Shown here: piece after piece, positions 47,641 to 58,448 of the stretch
Numbering within the stretch: the first letter of the stretch is position 1
How the letters are laid out: every line of letters starts with the position of its first letter
Origin: Macadamia tetraphylla
Taxonomy: Eukaryota > Streptophyta > Magnoliopsida > Proteales > Proteaceae
Length of the DNA: 64,000 bases
Reading direction: 5' to 3'
Assembly (NCBI GenBank): GCA_022985045.1
Contig: CM040970.1
Coordinates: 16,538,204 to 16,602,203, forward strand
Notes under the pieces: model-generated
The model's input: only the letters and a program-made list of their open reading frames with translations
Databases searched by the model: none
What the model was told of the DNA's origin: nothing
Program-made: the position numbers and the translations under genes

Positions 47641-47999
47641 CATCACATTGTGTTTTTTATTGGGTCTTAAAATTCAACTCCTTCCTCTATTTGCTCTTTA
47701 ATTTTGGGGCCATCTCCTCAACTTCCTTGTTTTCTTCTTATATATGTTGTTTTGGTGGAGGTCTTCCTTCCCCTTGTCCTTGTATAACTCTTCTTCCTTT
47801 TAATATATTTTCTAAGGAAAACACTAGGTATGCCAGTTGTATACTCAAATATGTGTCTATCTCTCTTTTTCTCCCCTTAGAAAAGTCTCCCATGTCCCTC
47901 CCATCCCAGCCCTCCTATTAATTGAGCCGCTAGCTCTAGGAAAGTCGACGGCATACCCAACCTCCTCTCTATTTTCTATTCACACAAAAAAAAAAAAAA
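47641..47999 (+). mobile_element. LINE 3' tail ending in poly-A
   Basis: A T/C-rich non-coding stretch ends at 'ctattttctattcacac' followed by 13 A (47,987-47,999), like a LINE 3'UTR. It may be the end of the preceding remnant or a separate insertion. Confidence 0.4.
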
Positions 48000-48289
48000 T
48001 GTTGTCATATCTACAATGTATGAACTATCAAATAATTTACTCAACAAAGTCTTGAATAATGGCAAACGGGGTTGAAAATGCATGCTTGCTATACCCTTTA
48101 AAAAACGTGGACTAATAATGAGAGTAGAGGAGTCTATAAGGGAAGGATTTAAGTCACATTAACAAGATGGTATCAATATCAATAATAATATAAATCAGTC
48201 GATATAAGCTATATTAGATGAATTTGTGCTTAAAAAAGACATGTAAGAATAGCATACACATGAGCTATGAGCATGTAATGCTAGCATAT

Positions 48290-48312
48290 ATATATATATA
48301 TATATATATGCT
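48290..48312. repeat. (TA)n microsatellite
   Basis: About ten TA units immediately before the next LINE tail. Confidence 0.9.
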
Positions 48313-48329
48313 CTGTGTACAAATAAAGT

Positions 48330-48769
48330 ACCACCTTTGGATGGAGCGCAACATCCGTAGATGGTCATCCAACTCCCACTCTCCGGACAGGATTTGGACA
48401 GCCTTCTTTAATGTTACCTCCAAAATCCAATCCCTTCATACCCGTCCGGTCCCGTCCCAAACTCCCTTCGGAACAGACATATCATTGACTCTTGGAACCT
48501 TTCGATTGACACCATCCCCCATACTTGAAGTCCCCATCTCATCCCACTGCCTGCCCGTTGCCCCCGGTTGCTGTTTCCCCCTCCCAGTTGTTGTTTTCCC
48601 TTTCCTCTTTTTGGCTGTTGGCGGTTTTAGTTTTTTGATACTATAATGTTTTGTTCCCCCTGGGGTTGGTTTCTCCTTGTTGGCTTAAGCCTCCCCCCCT
48701 CCTTTACTTTGTATTTTCTTTTCTACTTTGGTAATAAACTTATTTATTCATAAAAAAAAAAAATAAAAA
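48330..48769 (+). mobile_element. LINE 3' end with poly-A tail
   Basis: Opens with 'WMERNIRRWSSNSH...RIW' like the last residues of plant LINE ORF2. It then passes into a G/T/C-rich 3'UTR ending 'ggtaataaacttatttattc' and an A-rich tail (48,752-48,769). This end form is typical of plant L1-type elements. Confidence 0.6.
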
Positions 48770-49489
48770 AATGTACCTATGTATATGTATGTATATTAAA
48801 AATATATACATGTATATACCCATTAGTGCTGGTACACACCTAGACACAACAGTTTGGAAAGACCATGCTGACCCTATGCTGAATTTGCTCTTGCACACCT
48901 TCCTATTGCTCATGCGTTGGTGTATACTTGTGCCAACGGGGTAGCTCTCTCTTATGTTAACACTCTCGCTAGAAAAAAATGGCTTTTTGCTAGTAAGAAT
49001 CCAGTAAAATGGTTGTAGACACCTTTGCTACAAACACATTTTTTCTAGTAAAAAGTGCCACCGCCCCTATATTTAGTTGGCAACAAGGAGTTTTCTCATC
49101 AATAAAATCCCTCAGTTTGGCTATAAATAGCCTAGTCAGAAGAGATAAAAGTATATCAGAAAAATCTAAGAAATTCCATGAAAATTCCTAGAAGAGAAAA
49201 GAGTGAGAAGGTTCTGTAGAAATCATCCTAATAAAAGGAAAAATCTATGAAGAGCGAATCTTAATAGATATCAAAGGAGCGCCCAAATGATGTATGATTT
49301 GCCACTAAGCCCTATTTTGACCCAAATAGGTTTATTCTATCCTTATTTGTTTAAAGAGAAATTTATCATGCCACTCCTTGGAGAATGCCATTATTATAAG
49401 AACACCCCCTCTGTTTCACCAAATTAGACTAAGGCTCCTTACCGTTAGTCACTGTTAAGTGAAGACTTAAAATAACCGTTATACCCTCT

Positions 49490-50527
49490 TCAGATTGCAC
49501 CGCCCCTCAAAACCCTACATCTATCAATGAGGATAGCCATCAGCCTCATCTTCACCATTGGTTCTACAAACCAAACCGATAACCTCCTCAGGGAGAGAGA
49601 ATTTCCTGAGATTGGCGTCTCTGAAACTAAGGGGATGGGATTCATTGAATGAGCTTCTAGGACAGCCAACAATTTGTAATACGCAGCAAGCTTGTCTTGC
49701 AATGCCGCGCAAAAGGCTTGCCTGACTGTTCCAACATCAATAGGGAAACTATCCATGCTCTCCGAGATATAACTTTTACCGTTTCTAAACAACCCACCCA
49801 ACTCACAGAGCTTCCAAACCATAATTCTGGTGGCTTCAGCGCTTTAATCAATCCGGAGCACATAGGCGTCAATACTCTTACCAAACTTCACATACTTGCC
49901 ATTAATACCTTGTCAAGCATACAAGACATCTCTAACCAGAGCACCCTCAGAGACCTCGCTCTCTTCATTCAACAAATAAGCAATCTGGGAGAAAAGCGAG
50001 GAATTACCTCAAACTCTTATCTATATAAGTTGTGGATGGGAAAGCTTTAAAGAGGATTGCAAGTCTTTGTTGTACTTTGCTTATTCTAGACTTACCATGT
50101 ACCCCCCCCCCAAAAAAAAAAAAAGAGTGAAATGAAAAATGGAAAAGCCCTTTGAGGTTGTTTTCTTGTTCCTTAAGAAGGATGACAGAATGCACGGAAT
50201 TGAATATCCAGGTTACAAGATTGAGATGATTATGTTCACTAAATTGTCAGGATCCTTGGATACCAGCAAAATGCCACCACTCGAACCCATATCGGGGGCT
50301 TTTGGTTCCAGAGCCGCCGTCGTCTTCTGAACAACACAGGGAGACCACTGGAGACGGTGGAAGAGAGAAAAGCAGAGGAGGAACCCTAGAATTGGATTTC
50401 TTTAGCGATCTTCGGAGATGTCTTTAAGAAGGTAAAGGATGACCAACTTATTCTGGATGCTTCTAGGGCCGGACTTGGAGGAGAACTTGGTATAGAGATC
50501 GGCGAAGATTAGGGCATCAGAGGACTC
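49490..50527 (-). pseudogene. Captured gamma-tubulin complex component 3 (GCP3/SPC98) fragments
   Basis: Read on the minus strand, 50,527-50,401 gives 'SSDALIFADLYTKFSSKSGP' and 'LVILYLLKDISEDR', an N-terminal GCP3 segment. Next, 'GGILLVSKDPDNLVN' is read at about 50,290-50,240. Then 50,010-49,490 gives 'EESEVSEGALVRDVLYA', 'GINGKYVKFGKSIDAYVL', 'MVWKLCELGGLFRN', 'SYISESMDSFP', 'AFCAALQDKLAAYYKLLAVL', 'SMNPIPLVSE' and 'SLRRLSVWFVEPMVKMRLMA'. GCP3 is a subunit of the gamma-tubulin ring complex that nucleates microtubules. In-frame stops interrupt the first and third blocks, though 49,822-49,490 stays open for 110 codons. It runs out at the left TIR. Confidence 0.88.
50101..50124. repeat. Poly-C/poly-A junction inside the Pack-MULE
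   Basis: About 11 C followed by 12 A, in the non-coding part between captured GCP3 blocks. Confidence 0.9.
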
Positions 50528-50999
50528 ACCTTGTTATCCGCCCTGTTAAAACAATCGAAGAAATCGATTCAATCTATAGAAACAAAGACGAACACCAAAA
50601 TCCTATCCGCACGAATTAACGCAACAAAGAATCGAACATAAAAGGTATCGATCGATTCCGATCCCTAAGAAAAGGAGGTTGGGCTCCAACCCTCTCCAAC
50701 TCTGGGACTATCCACTCTGCTGCTCTTCACGGAGAGTGATCGCCGGTGCTCTGAATGTGAAGCTAAAGATTTGGAGATGGGTACTAATCACATGGGTATT
50801 TTAGGTACTTCACATTTAGCAAAGGTGTTTTGGTATCTTAAAAAAAAATATGGTAGCTGACATCAGCATATAAGGTATATTCCTTAACAGTGACTGAAAG
50901 TAGGGGGTCTGAGTATAATTTGGTGAAACAGAGGGGGTGGTCTTATAATTGTGGCATTCTCCAAGGGGCGGCATGGTAAATTTCCCTTGTTTAAATTAC

Positions 51000-51985
51000 T
51001 CTACTTCGATAATCGTAAGTAGATTTTACTAGGACTAGGTTATCCTACCCTAATCTAGGGCTCCATTATCAGACCTTGCCTTTTCATGCTATTTATGCAA
51101 ATTCTCTCCATGCCTCTATGATGTGATATTTCTAAAGTAAATTGGATTTCACGCCATTATAAATTTATAATACTGGATTTATAAAAAATATTATTTTCCA
51201 ATATATATACATATTTTCCAAAAGAGCTTTATTACTGCTTCTTTAATTTTTTTTCGAAAAATTTACTTTTATGCCATTGTAATGACAAATTTTTCCAATA
51301 TTACCCTCTGATATGTCGTTATGTTGCCGAAAATATTTCTAAAAAATGAATTTCAAAATAAATGCATATATATTGCCTACAATGGTTCCCCATCCCCTTT
51401 GCATGTCCAAATACCCATGCAGACCTACAAGTGGATTTGAACCCTAGTGAAGGTATATAGGCAAATTGGGCAACTTTATGCCCTAGTTCGATCTTAAAAA
51501 CATAAATATACTATAGTCCCCCTATATAAGCATTCATCATGTTTCCTCCTCTATTTATTGTTCACAATATCTATCTATAATTTATATTATAAGATCATGT
51601 ATGCTTATAATTTACATCATATTACATTTACAACTTTTATATACATATCTGATGGTCATTAGATTTTAAGGGTAAACGACACTGGAGACTCGGACCCAGA
51701 TTAACTTGTTTTGGCTCTTATTGTCCTTTGACTGTGAATAGTTGTAATGTAGTTAAACATGCTTCGCCCTAGTCAGTGGTGAATCTTTTTTGGTGAGCCA
51801 AACTCTGTGATTCAATGTCCACTTCGAGAAATAGTGTACGAGATGGCTGTTCAATGAACTTGGTTATGTAATAGTCTAGTGAAAAGGTAGTGTTGCAACT
51901 ATTTATCACCTGTGCATTGTGGTCTGATGACATTTGAGTGATCTTTTCTATGGGAATGTTTTGAGGTAGTATGAACATGCAAAAA
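51000..51985. other. Non-coding stretch, no gene recognised
   Basis: AT-rich, no coding signal, no paired ends seen. Confidence 0.35.
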
Positions 51986-51989
51986 CTTA

Positions 51990-52130
51990 ACCTAAGGGGG
52001 TAGCACAGTTGGTAAGCAACGAACTTGGTAGGAACCATAAACTTGGACGTCTTAAGTTCGACTCCCACTAAGCACACTTTGGGCCACTCACATGAGGGTG
52101 TTTAGTGCTCTTCACTATTTTCAATAAAAG
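51990..52130 (+). mobile_element. tRNA-derived SINE
   Basis: Has an exact pol III box A 'tagcacagttgg' (52,001-52,012) and box B 'gttcgactc' (about 52,058-52,066) at tRNA spacing. It continues with a non-tRNA body 'ggccactcacatgagggtg' and an A-rich end. The folded tRNA arms are not intact, so it is a SINE rather than a tRNA gene. It is a different family from the Au-type copies here. Ends are approximate. Confidence 0.6.
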
Positions 52131-52974
52131 TTTGCCGAGGTGGTGAATGTGGAGTTCAAAGCTGAAAACCAAAATGAAATCTTCTAATATAATACTCCTA
52201 TGGTTTTGTTTGGTAAAATTTGCCACATGGTAGTTCAGATAAGACTCATAACTACTCACATGTTAAGTTTCAATTCAAATAAAACTGAATAAACAATAAA
52301 ATAAAACTCTAAAAAGGCAAGACAAAAAAATGCCAATACATAAGAGAAATATGTTTGATTTGTCTAGTTTGATATCTGATCAATAATGGTCATTCCCCCA
52401 ATATTCAACAAATCAGAATTACCACATCAATCTTCCTTGTGACACAAACAAGTGATTCCGTTTGGAGCAGCCAGCCAAATAAACATTTCCTTTATTTTAA
52501 GTGCTTTATTTATTGCCCTGTCTTAGCCAACCACATGTTGAAATTGTCCATGTAACTAGGAAAAAATGCAGTCTTATGAATAATTAACCAAAAAATGGAA
52601 TAAGAAACAACCATCTGTTGTAGTCTAAACTCAAGATGGTTAGGATACTTGGTTAGGATATTTTGCTGTCACCCAAGATGCCTAGGTTCGTGGCAATTAA
52701 GATCATTTTACAGTTTTGGGTTTTTTTTAGAGAGAGAGAGAGAGAGAGGCGCTACCAGTTTCTGTAACAGGACATAAGGTATTCTTGAACCAAAACCATT
52801 GTCATTACCAGATTCAATCATTTCAAATAATGGCATATGGTAAGAGATAAACATAACTACCTTTTAAGGGTGTAGTAAATGTACTTGAATTAACTGCAGG
52901 AATGGCATCCTCTGCCATCTCAGTACAAATTTTTCCTCCTGTTCCAGCTACAAGTCTTACTATATATATATCAT
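52131..52974. other. Non-coding stretch downstream of the SKA3-like gene
   Basis: Includes a (GA)n tract at about 52,731-52,748. The 3'UTR of the minus-strand SKA3-like gene must lie in the right part of this interval. No gene is recognised. Confidence 0.4.
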
Positions 52975-55900
52975 CTACAATACACGATACAAAATTGAAT
53001 CACCTATAGGTTCAACAACTAAGCAGTTCATCCGTAAGAGCAGCAACAGGTATGATCTCCCTTTGGGCCCTGCAACAACATTACATCAGCAGCAGTAGCA
53101 GCACTCCAATGTCAAAATCAATAAACTACAATGGACTCGGACTCGGCAATTCTGGTCAAATAGGCTGTGACAGGTTACATTTACCATTGCTGATCAAGGT
53201 CTCACAGTACCACAGATTTAAATAGGGATCATATACATTTAAGCGGAACTGTTTATCTAGACTGGAATCCCAATCAAATGAAATCTGATCCACATTAACC
53301 CTCATGGCAACTACAAATACGATGTTGGAGTTTGGACCTATAGTGAATTGATCCACTGCAAGCAAAAGCTTCAAATCTGTGGCTACATGAAATTTTATGG
53401 TTAAATCATTTTAGAAAATCCTGTCTTTTAGGTCTTAGCATTCTTTAGAGTATCATGGACTCATAAGTACAGTTCCCCTTGTGGGGCTTAGGTTGGGTTG
53501 GATTGACGACAGATTGAACACACAAGCTCTTGGGGTGCCTCAGGAATTACAATTTGGCCTGCCCAAGTTCAAGTTCAAGTTCAAGTTCCTTCACACCCAT
53601 GACAGAATCTTAGTTCAATCTGACCGCTAATCCTGTTCATAGGTGCCCTTACTAACATAACTAATATACTTAGGATCCATGTTCAAGAGCCTGTTGCACA
53701 TGCCTATGCATGGAATGCCACAAAGAAATACTGTGTCATGTCAAAGTGCTGATACTTCAACCACTGATTAGATCACTTGGTATGTGAGATACACATGTTA
53801 GTAACATTTTGGTTCAGTTTCTTTCTATGCATGGAACTGTCACAATTTTCTCTCTTTGCCTTGATAAAATTTGAGTTAGGTTTCCAACTATTTCTTAGAA
53901 ATACAACTCTAGGGGGCAACATGGTGAACAACAACGATAGTGATGAAGCATAGTTTTTAAGGCGCTGATGCGGTCTAGAGATGGTAAGGCAGTGCTCCGC
54001 CTTATGTGAAGTGGCGCCTTGTTGGTTTTTTTTTTTTTAAAACAAATTTTAAAATTACTTGATGAAGATTCCAAATATAGATTTTTTATTGGTAGGTGTA
54101 TAGTTTTGTTAACACTTGAGATGTATGGGATCAACTTTACTCCATCAAAAACAACTAAAACAAACAAAACAAAAACACGATTCACAAACAGGGTTTGGAT
54201 TTTGTCAAGGGTTTTAAGAAAGGGCTTTGAGAAGAAATCAAGGAACAAGGAAGAACCATTGATCCAAGCCACCATTTTGCTCCGGCAACGGTGAGCTTCA
54301 TTCTTCTTTAACGGGAGTAGAAATATAGTGGATGACCTTAGGACTTATGCACTTATTTTGGCATCATAGAGGTAAGTATAATAAATACTTGTATTTTTTA
54401 TGTCTTCTTTTCTTTATATTTATAATTTTGTTTCATAATTATGTATTTATATTATATGTTAATATGTTATGATGATTAATGATTGATGATTGATGATTGA
54501 TGAAGATGAACTTAGTTTATTCACTTTATTGATTTGTTTTCATTGGTATAAATATGAACCTTTAATATTTATTTAACATATGAGTAATAGGATTCAACTA
54601 GGATTTGAGCCAAATAGATTGGTTTTATAAAAAAATTACACAGGAACGCTTTAGTCGATAAGGCGACACTTTATGCCCGCTTTATCGCTAAGGCGCTCTA
54701 AAGACCCTCAAACGCCTCCGTCTCCTTACCGCCTTAAAAACTATGTGATGAAGAGAAGAATAAATGTATGAGAAACCTACCCAACCAGGATGTAAGCTTG
54801 TCTTGGTATAATAAGTTGCGCTCCTCGGAATTCTCCTGTTTGCTCAAGGTTGAGTTCATTTTCTCAACTGCAGCTTGTAGATCCTACGAAAATTGATGTT
54901 CGATTGTTTAAGAGCTTAAAACAAGTGAAGAAATAGAGCCCCAAGAAGGCAACACAAAATTTCAAAGTAAATTTTCTTAAAGTAAATGAGGCATGAAATA
55001 TAACAGTCAAGTTGCAATTTCAGCATTTGAAACATAAGGCCCAAAGCAAATACACATTTCACTATTGAATCAAGGAAATCCAATGCAATTGCATCTGTAT
55101 CACTTCAAACTAAAGATTTCTTCCTTTGTACAACTAGAACCTGTTCAAGCAGAGACCAACCATAGCATCCCAACAGTAACATACCAGTAAGAAAATACAA
55201 TTTTAGCCATCAAACCAAAGTTCTAGAAGAAGTGGAAGTTTGGAATTTCATTCCGCAAACCAAATTTTAAATCTTCCAAAAGTTTTAATTTACATCCAAA
55301 ATCTGAATGGAATTCATTATTATTTTGATAAAAGAGAATAAATATGTCAAAAAATTTTGAATCAAATAAAACAGAAAATAAGATTTTGGGGGAGGGGGAA
55401 ATTTTGGAACCAAATATATCTTCTTTCTCCATTTTGACAAAAAAATATCTACCTAAAAATACTGTTTTTTTAATCTAAAACCATGCAACTAAACAGATTT
55501 TGGAACTTTGATGCTAAAGAATCTGGAAGTAAGAATTTCTGATCTTTGAGTTAGTGATTTAAGAGTTTCAAGTTTGCAATAAATATTCCAGAGATGCAAA
55601 AGTCGAGAATCAACATTTTGCGATCTATAATTTGTGAGAATCTGATTTAGATACATTCCCTAATTTCCATGTAATGTGGTTTCATTTCCATGGAGTGTCT
55701 TTTCTTTGCAAGCTAACAAAAAACAGAACAAACAAAGGACAACAGATTATTCATACCTCCCATGATGCTAGACTTTTAATATAGGAAGGAAGATTCTCAT
55801 AGTCATCCTTCAATATCTTTATTTGAGTAGAAGTAGCACCTCCGAGTGATTTAGTGTCATCTTCCTCATGCCCTACATTTCATAACAGACAGTAACATAT

Positions 55901-57300
55901 ATGACCAGCACGGGATCTGTAACTGCTGAATTAAGAGACTGTCACAATAACTGCATGCCTACCTAGTATGTCTTTGGCATACTGACACGACCCTTTTGTT
56001 TCATGTGGCGCACCAGAAAGGTTACTGAAAAAATGGATGAACATTCAAGTGAAATCAAATGATAGGGAAAAATCAATATCATTAACCAGGAAAAACCTTC
56101 TGAAACTTACTTCATTGGATTTTGCAAAGACATCTTTTGGATTTCATTCTTATCATTATCTGTAATGACAGGGAAAGGAAAATGAGGCAAGCATGAGTAG
56201 TGAAACATTTATATTATTGACCAAAACAAGGTTGTGCAATTGTATATCATCCGTAGCTCAATTTGTTTTTTTCTATATTGCAACCATAACATCATTGCAT
56301 CAATGAATTGTAAGCCACCAAAAGAGCTACTAAGAAGCAGTTGAGAGAGAGAGTTTACCAACCTTCAGATGCTAGAGTGGCCAGACAGACATCCGAAAGG
56401 CCAAGCTTCTGCAAACTTAAAGATTCCTCAAATCTTACAAATGTCAAGAAAGACAAAAGGTCACTTTGTTTTATAAAATGATGATGTGAGATCAGTTCAT
56501 GGTGAAATTAAACTAAACATGTCTCGAGATCTCTTTTGTAATTGAGGAAACAAATTCTAGAGCAAATGAGGGGGGAGACCTTTATCCCTCTAGTGTATGA
56601 AGCATGTCAAGTACACAGGGGGGAAAACAAAGATTAGAGCGAAAAGGATACAGAGGGTCATCTTCAAGCCTCTTCATAATAGAACCCGCAGAAGAAAATT
56701 CTCCACGAGAGACAGAGGGTAGTTCCAATCCATCCTGCAGCTTCTGTAATTTAGAGTCTAAACCAAAAGGTGTCCCTGAATCTTCATCTTCATCATCAAC
56801 CTCGACAACTAAGGGAGATATAATTAGGGTTTTGGGTGATGGGATTCAGAGATTAAACAGAAAAAGAGAAAAACTAAACATATGGGTAGAGTACCAGGGA
56901 CATATCCAAAGCTCTTAAGACGATCTTCAAGTTGAATGAGATCGTTCTGATTCTTCTTGTAAACTTCATTGCAGTGACCTAAGAGCTCTTCGAAAGATAC
57001 AGTGCCAAATGCCATTGAATCAAGCATGTTGAGATCACTGCTCGCAGTCGAAACTCGGCGGTTGAGGGATTGTATGAAGGTCGAAGATGCCGAATCTGAA
57101 ATCATGATAACGTCTTTCAGTATCGGAAGCCATGGGGAGAGAAACAACACTTTCTTAAGAAATGCAATTGCATTTAATTGATTACCTAAAGGGATGGATC
57201 GCCTTTCGGTGGATTCCTTGAGAGCATCGCAGTTAATTTGAATGTGTTTGCAGAAGGAGGACAAAGATTTGCAGAAAACTGAGACAGAGTCCTCCGCCAT
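52975..57300 (-). CDS. SKA3: SKA3-like spindle and kinetochore-associated protein, nine exons, 322 residues
   Basis: Exons on the minus strand: 57300-57186, 57095-56895, 56808-56652, 56433-56363, 56159-56111, 56024-55963, 55872-55757, 54883-54781, 53069-52975. All introns are GT-AG and every phase joins, giving 969 bp with stop. In animals SKA3 is part of the Ska complex that couples kinetochores to spindle microtubules. The N-terminus shows its pattern: 'FCKSLSSFCKHI', a coiled-coil-like 'FIQSLNRRVSTASSDLNMLD', and 'YKKNQNDLIQLEDRLKSFGY' just before 'VPG'. The middle is acidic and low complexity ('VEVDDEDEDSG'). The C-terminal part ('NLPSYIKSLASWEDLQAAVE', 'GPKGRSYLLLLLRMNCLVVE') is typical of plant homologues. 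Intron 8 (1.7 kb) holds an hAT element. The start codon is the first in exon 1. The family call rests on pattern recognition. Confidence 0.78.
53563..53589. repeat. (AAGTTC)n short tandem repeat
   Basis: About four AAGTTC units in SKA3-like intron 8. Confidence 0.8.
53949..54745. mobile_element. hAT-type element, 797 bp, in SKA3-like intron 8
   Basis: Perfect 16-bp terminal inverted repeats CATAGTTTTTAAGGCG, flanked by identical 8-bp duplications TGATGAAG (53,941-53,948 and 54,746-54,753). Subterminal repeats of 'aaggcg'/'cgcctt' lie at both ends. No transposase. The intact ends and duplication suggest a young insertion. Confidence 0.92.
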
Positions 57301-57477
57301 TACTGATTCAATTTGCTCTGCTTAAGTTTTCTCGCCCATCCGGATCTTTTCTTCTACTCCTCTTCCGCTGTTCGAAGTTTTGCCGCTCTTTTGATCGATT
57401 TTACATGATTTTGAAACGTCATCAAGCAGTGGAATTTATAATATTAGATTATTATTTTGAAAATCTTCACATTAATG
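57301..57477. promoter_or_regulatory. Short region between the SKA3-like start and the tRNA gene
   Basis: These 177 bp must hold the leader and core promoter of the SKA3-like gene, with the tRNA gene immediately upstream. 'ttttgccgctc' near 57,380 resembles an E2F-type site, which would fit a cell-cycle gene, but it is a single short match. Confidence 0.35.
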
Positions 57478-57550
57478 GCGCTTGTAGCTCAGTGGATAGA
57501 GCGTCTGTTTCCTAAGCAGAAAGTCGTAGGTTCGACCCCTACCTGGCGCG
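57478..57550 (+). tRNA. tRNA-Arg (anticodon CCU)
   Basis: A 73-nt cloverleaf. The acceptor arm is GCGCTTG with CTGGCGC and discriminator G (one T-T mismatch at 6-67). The D arm is GCTC/GAGC. The anticodon stem is TCTGT/GCAGA with loop TTCCTAA (anticodon CCT at 57,511-57,513). The T arm is GTAGG/CCTAC with loop TTCGACC. Box A 'tagctcagtgg' and box B 'ggttcgacccc' are exact. No intron. A T6 run at about 57,566-57,571 can terminate pol III. The sequence closely resembles nuclear plant tRNA-Arg(CCU). Confidence 0.97.
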
Positions 57551-57599
57551 AAAATTATTATTTTATTTTTTAAAAACTATCACTCGATACTGTATACAT

Positions 57600-57795
57600 G
57601 TTTTGACATTTTTATATTTTTGCCCTTAATTCCTTCTCTTCAACATACAAGCTCCACAACCACCTCCGCCGCATCTCTCAACTTTTTCTCAGTCGATACT
57701 ATGCCTATATGTTTTGACATTTTTGCCCTTAATTCCTTCTCTTCAACATACAAGTTCCACAATCACCTCTGCCACTTCTCTCAACTTTTTCTTAG
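57600..57795. repeat. Direct duplication, about 105 bp
   Basis: 'ttttgacattttt', 'cccttaattccttctcttca' and 'acatacaag.tccacaa' occur at about 57,601-57,660 and again at 57,711-57,760. Each copy is followed by 'tctctcaactttttct'. No coding support. Confidence 0.8.
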
Positions 57796-57916
57796 CCTGC
57801 TTTTCCAGCTTAGGTCGATTAGACTGATTTTGTTCTTATTGAAGTCCAACAATTGCAGTGAAACACAAAGAAACCAATAAGAAAAACAATAAAGAAATTA
57901 TAGACAGAAAAGAGTA

Positions 57917-58078
57917 AAGGCTATGTTTGGTAATCAAGAAAAAAAAGAAAGTATAAAAGACATACTAAGACAAAAACTATAATTACCCAATGATTTTTTT
58001 TGTCTCTTTCTTTAAATTCAAAATTTTTTCGAATTTTTTCTTCTCTTTTCTTTTCTTTTCTTGTTTCCAAACAGAGCC
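57917..58078. mobile_element. MITE with GGCTNTGTTTGG ends, copy 1
   Basis: The left end 'aggctatgtttggtaatcaa' pairs with the right end read inward 'aggctctgtttggaaacaag'. This end type is common in Tourist-like and hAT-like plant MITEs. The target duplication is unclear. Confidence 0.5.
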
Positions 58079-58094
58079 TTAGGCTGTGTTTGGG

Positions 58095-58448
58095 CAAGGC
58101 TCTGTTTGGGAGCCAAGAGAAGAAAAGAAAATAAATGAAAAGAAAAAGAATCTAGAAAAGAGAAGAAAAAAAAATAAATTATAAGAAAAAAAAAGTATGT
58201 ATGTTTAGCGACCCTTAGAAGAAAAGAAAAGAAGAGTTTTTGTATTTTCTTGTGTTTTTGGAAGATTTTTTTTTTTTTTGACAGCAAAGGACACCTCACC
58301 ATTCATAAGGTGAATATTGAAATTCAAAAAAGAATATTCTCTTGGTTCAAGATATGCCAAGCACAATGTGAATTTCTTAAACCAGAAAAAGTACAATTTT
58401 AGTATTTTTTTTTTCTTTTCTATTCTTGGCTACCAAACCCAACCTTGG
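58095..58448. mobile_element. MITE with GGCTNTGTTTGG ends, copy 2
   Basis: The left end 'caaggctctgtttgggagcc' pairs with the right end read inward 'caaggttgggtttggtagcc', and both continue 'aagaa/aagag'. It is adjacent to copy 1 and related in its ends. No target duplication was fixed. Confidence 0.5.

Larger units (their letters stand above)
49356..50986 (-). mobile_element. Pack-MULE, 1631 bp, carrying GCP3 gene pieces
   Basis: Terminal inverted repeats of about 104 bp align without gaps at about 86 % identity (left from 'gagaaatttatcatgcc', right read inward from 'gggaaatttaccatgcc'). They are flanked by identical 9-bp duplications TTGTTTAAA at 49,347-49,355 and 50,987-50,995. This is the Mutator pattern. 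No transposase is present. The interior holds fragments of a gamma-tubulin complex protein 3 gene in parental order on the minus strand, with non-coding sequence between them. Confidence 0.9.

Noticed and set aside
52001..52075. Possible functional tRNA gene
   Set aside because: Only boxes A and B are conserved. The acceptor and anticodon arms do not pair, so it is a SINE head.
56604..56918. 104-codon plus-strand open frame
   Set aside because: Antisense to SKA3-like exon 3; serine-rich by reverse reading.
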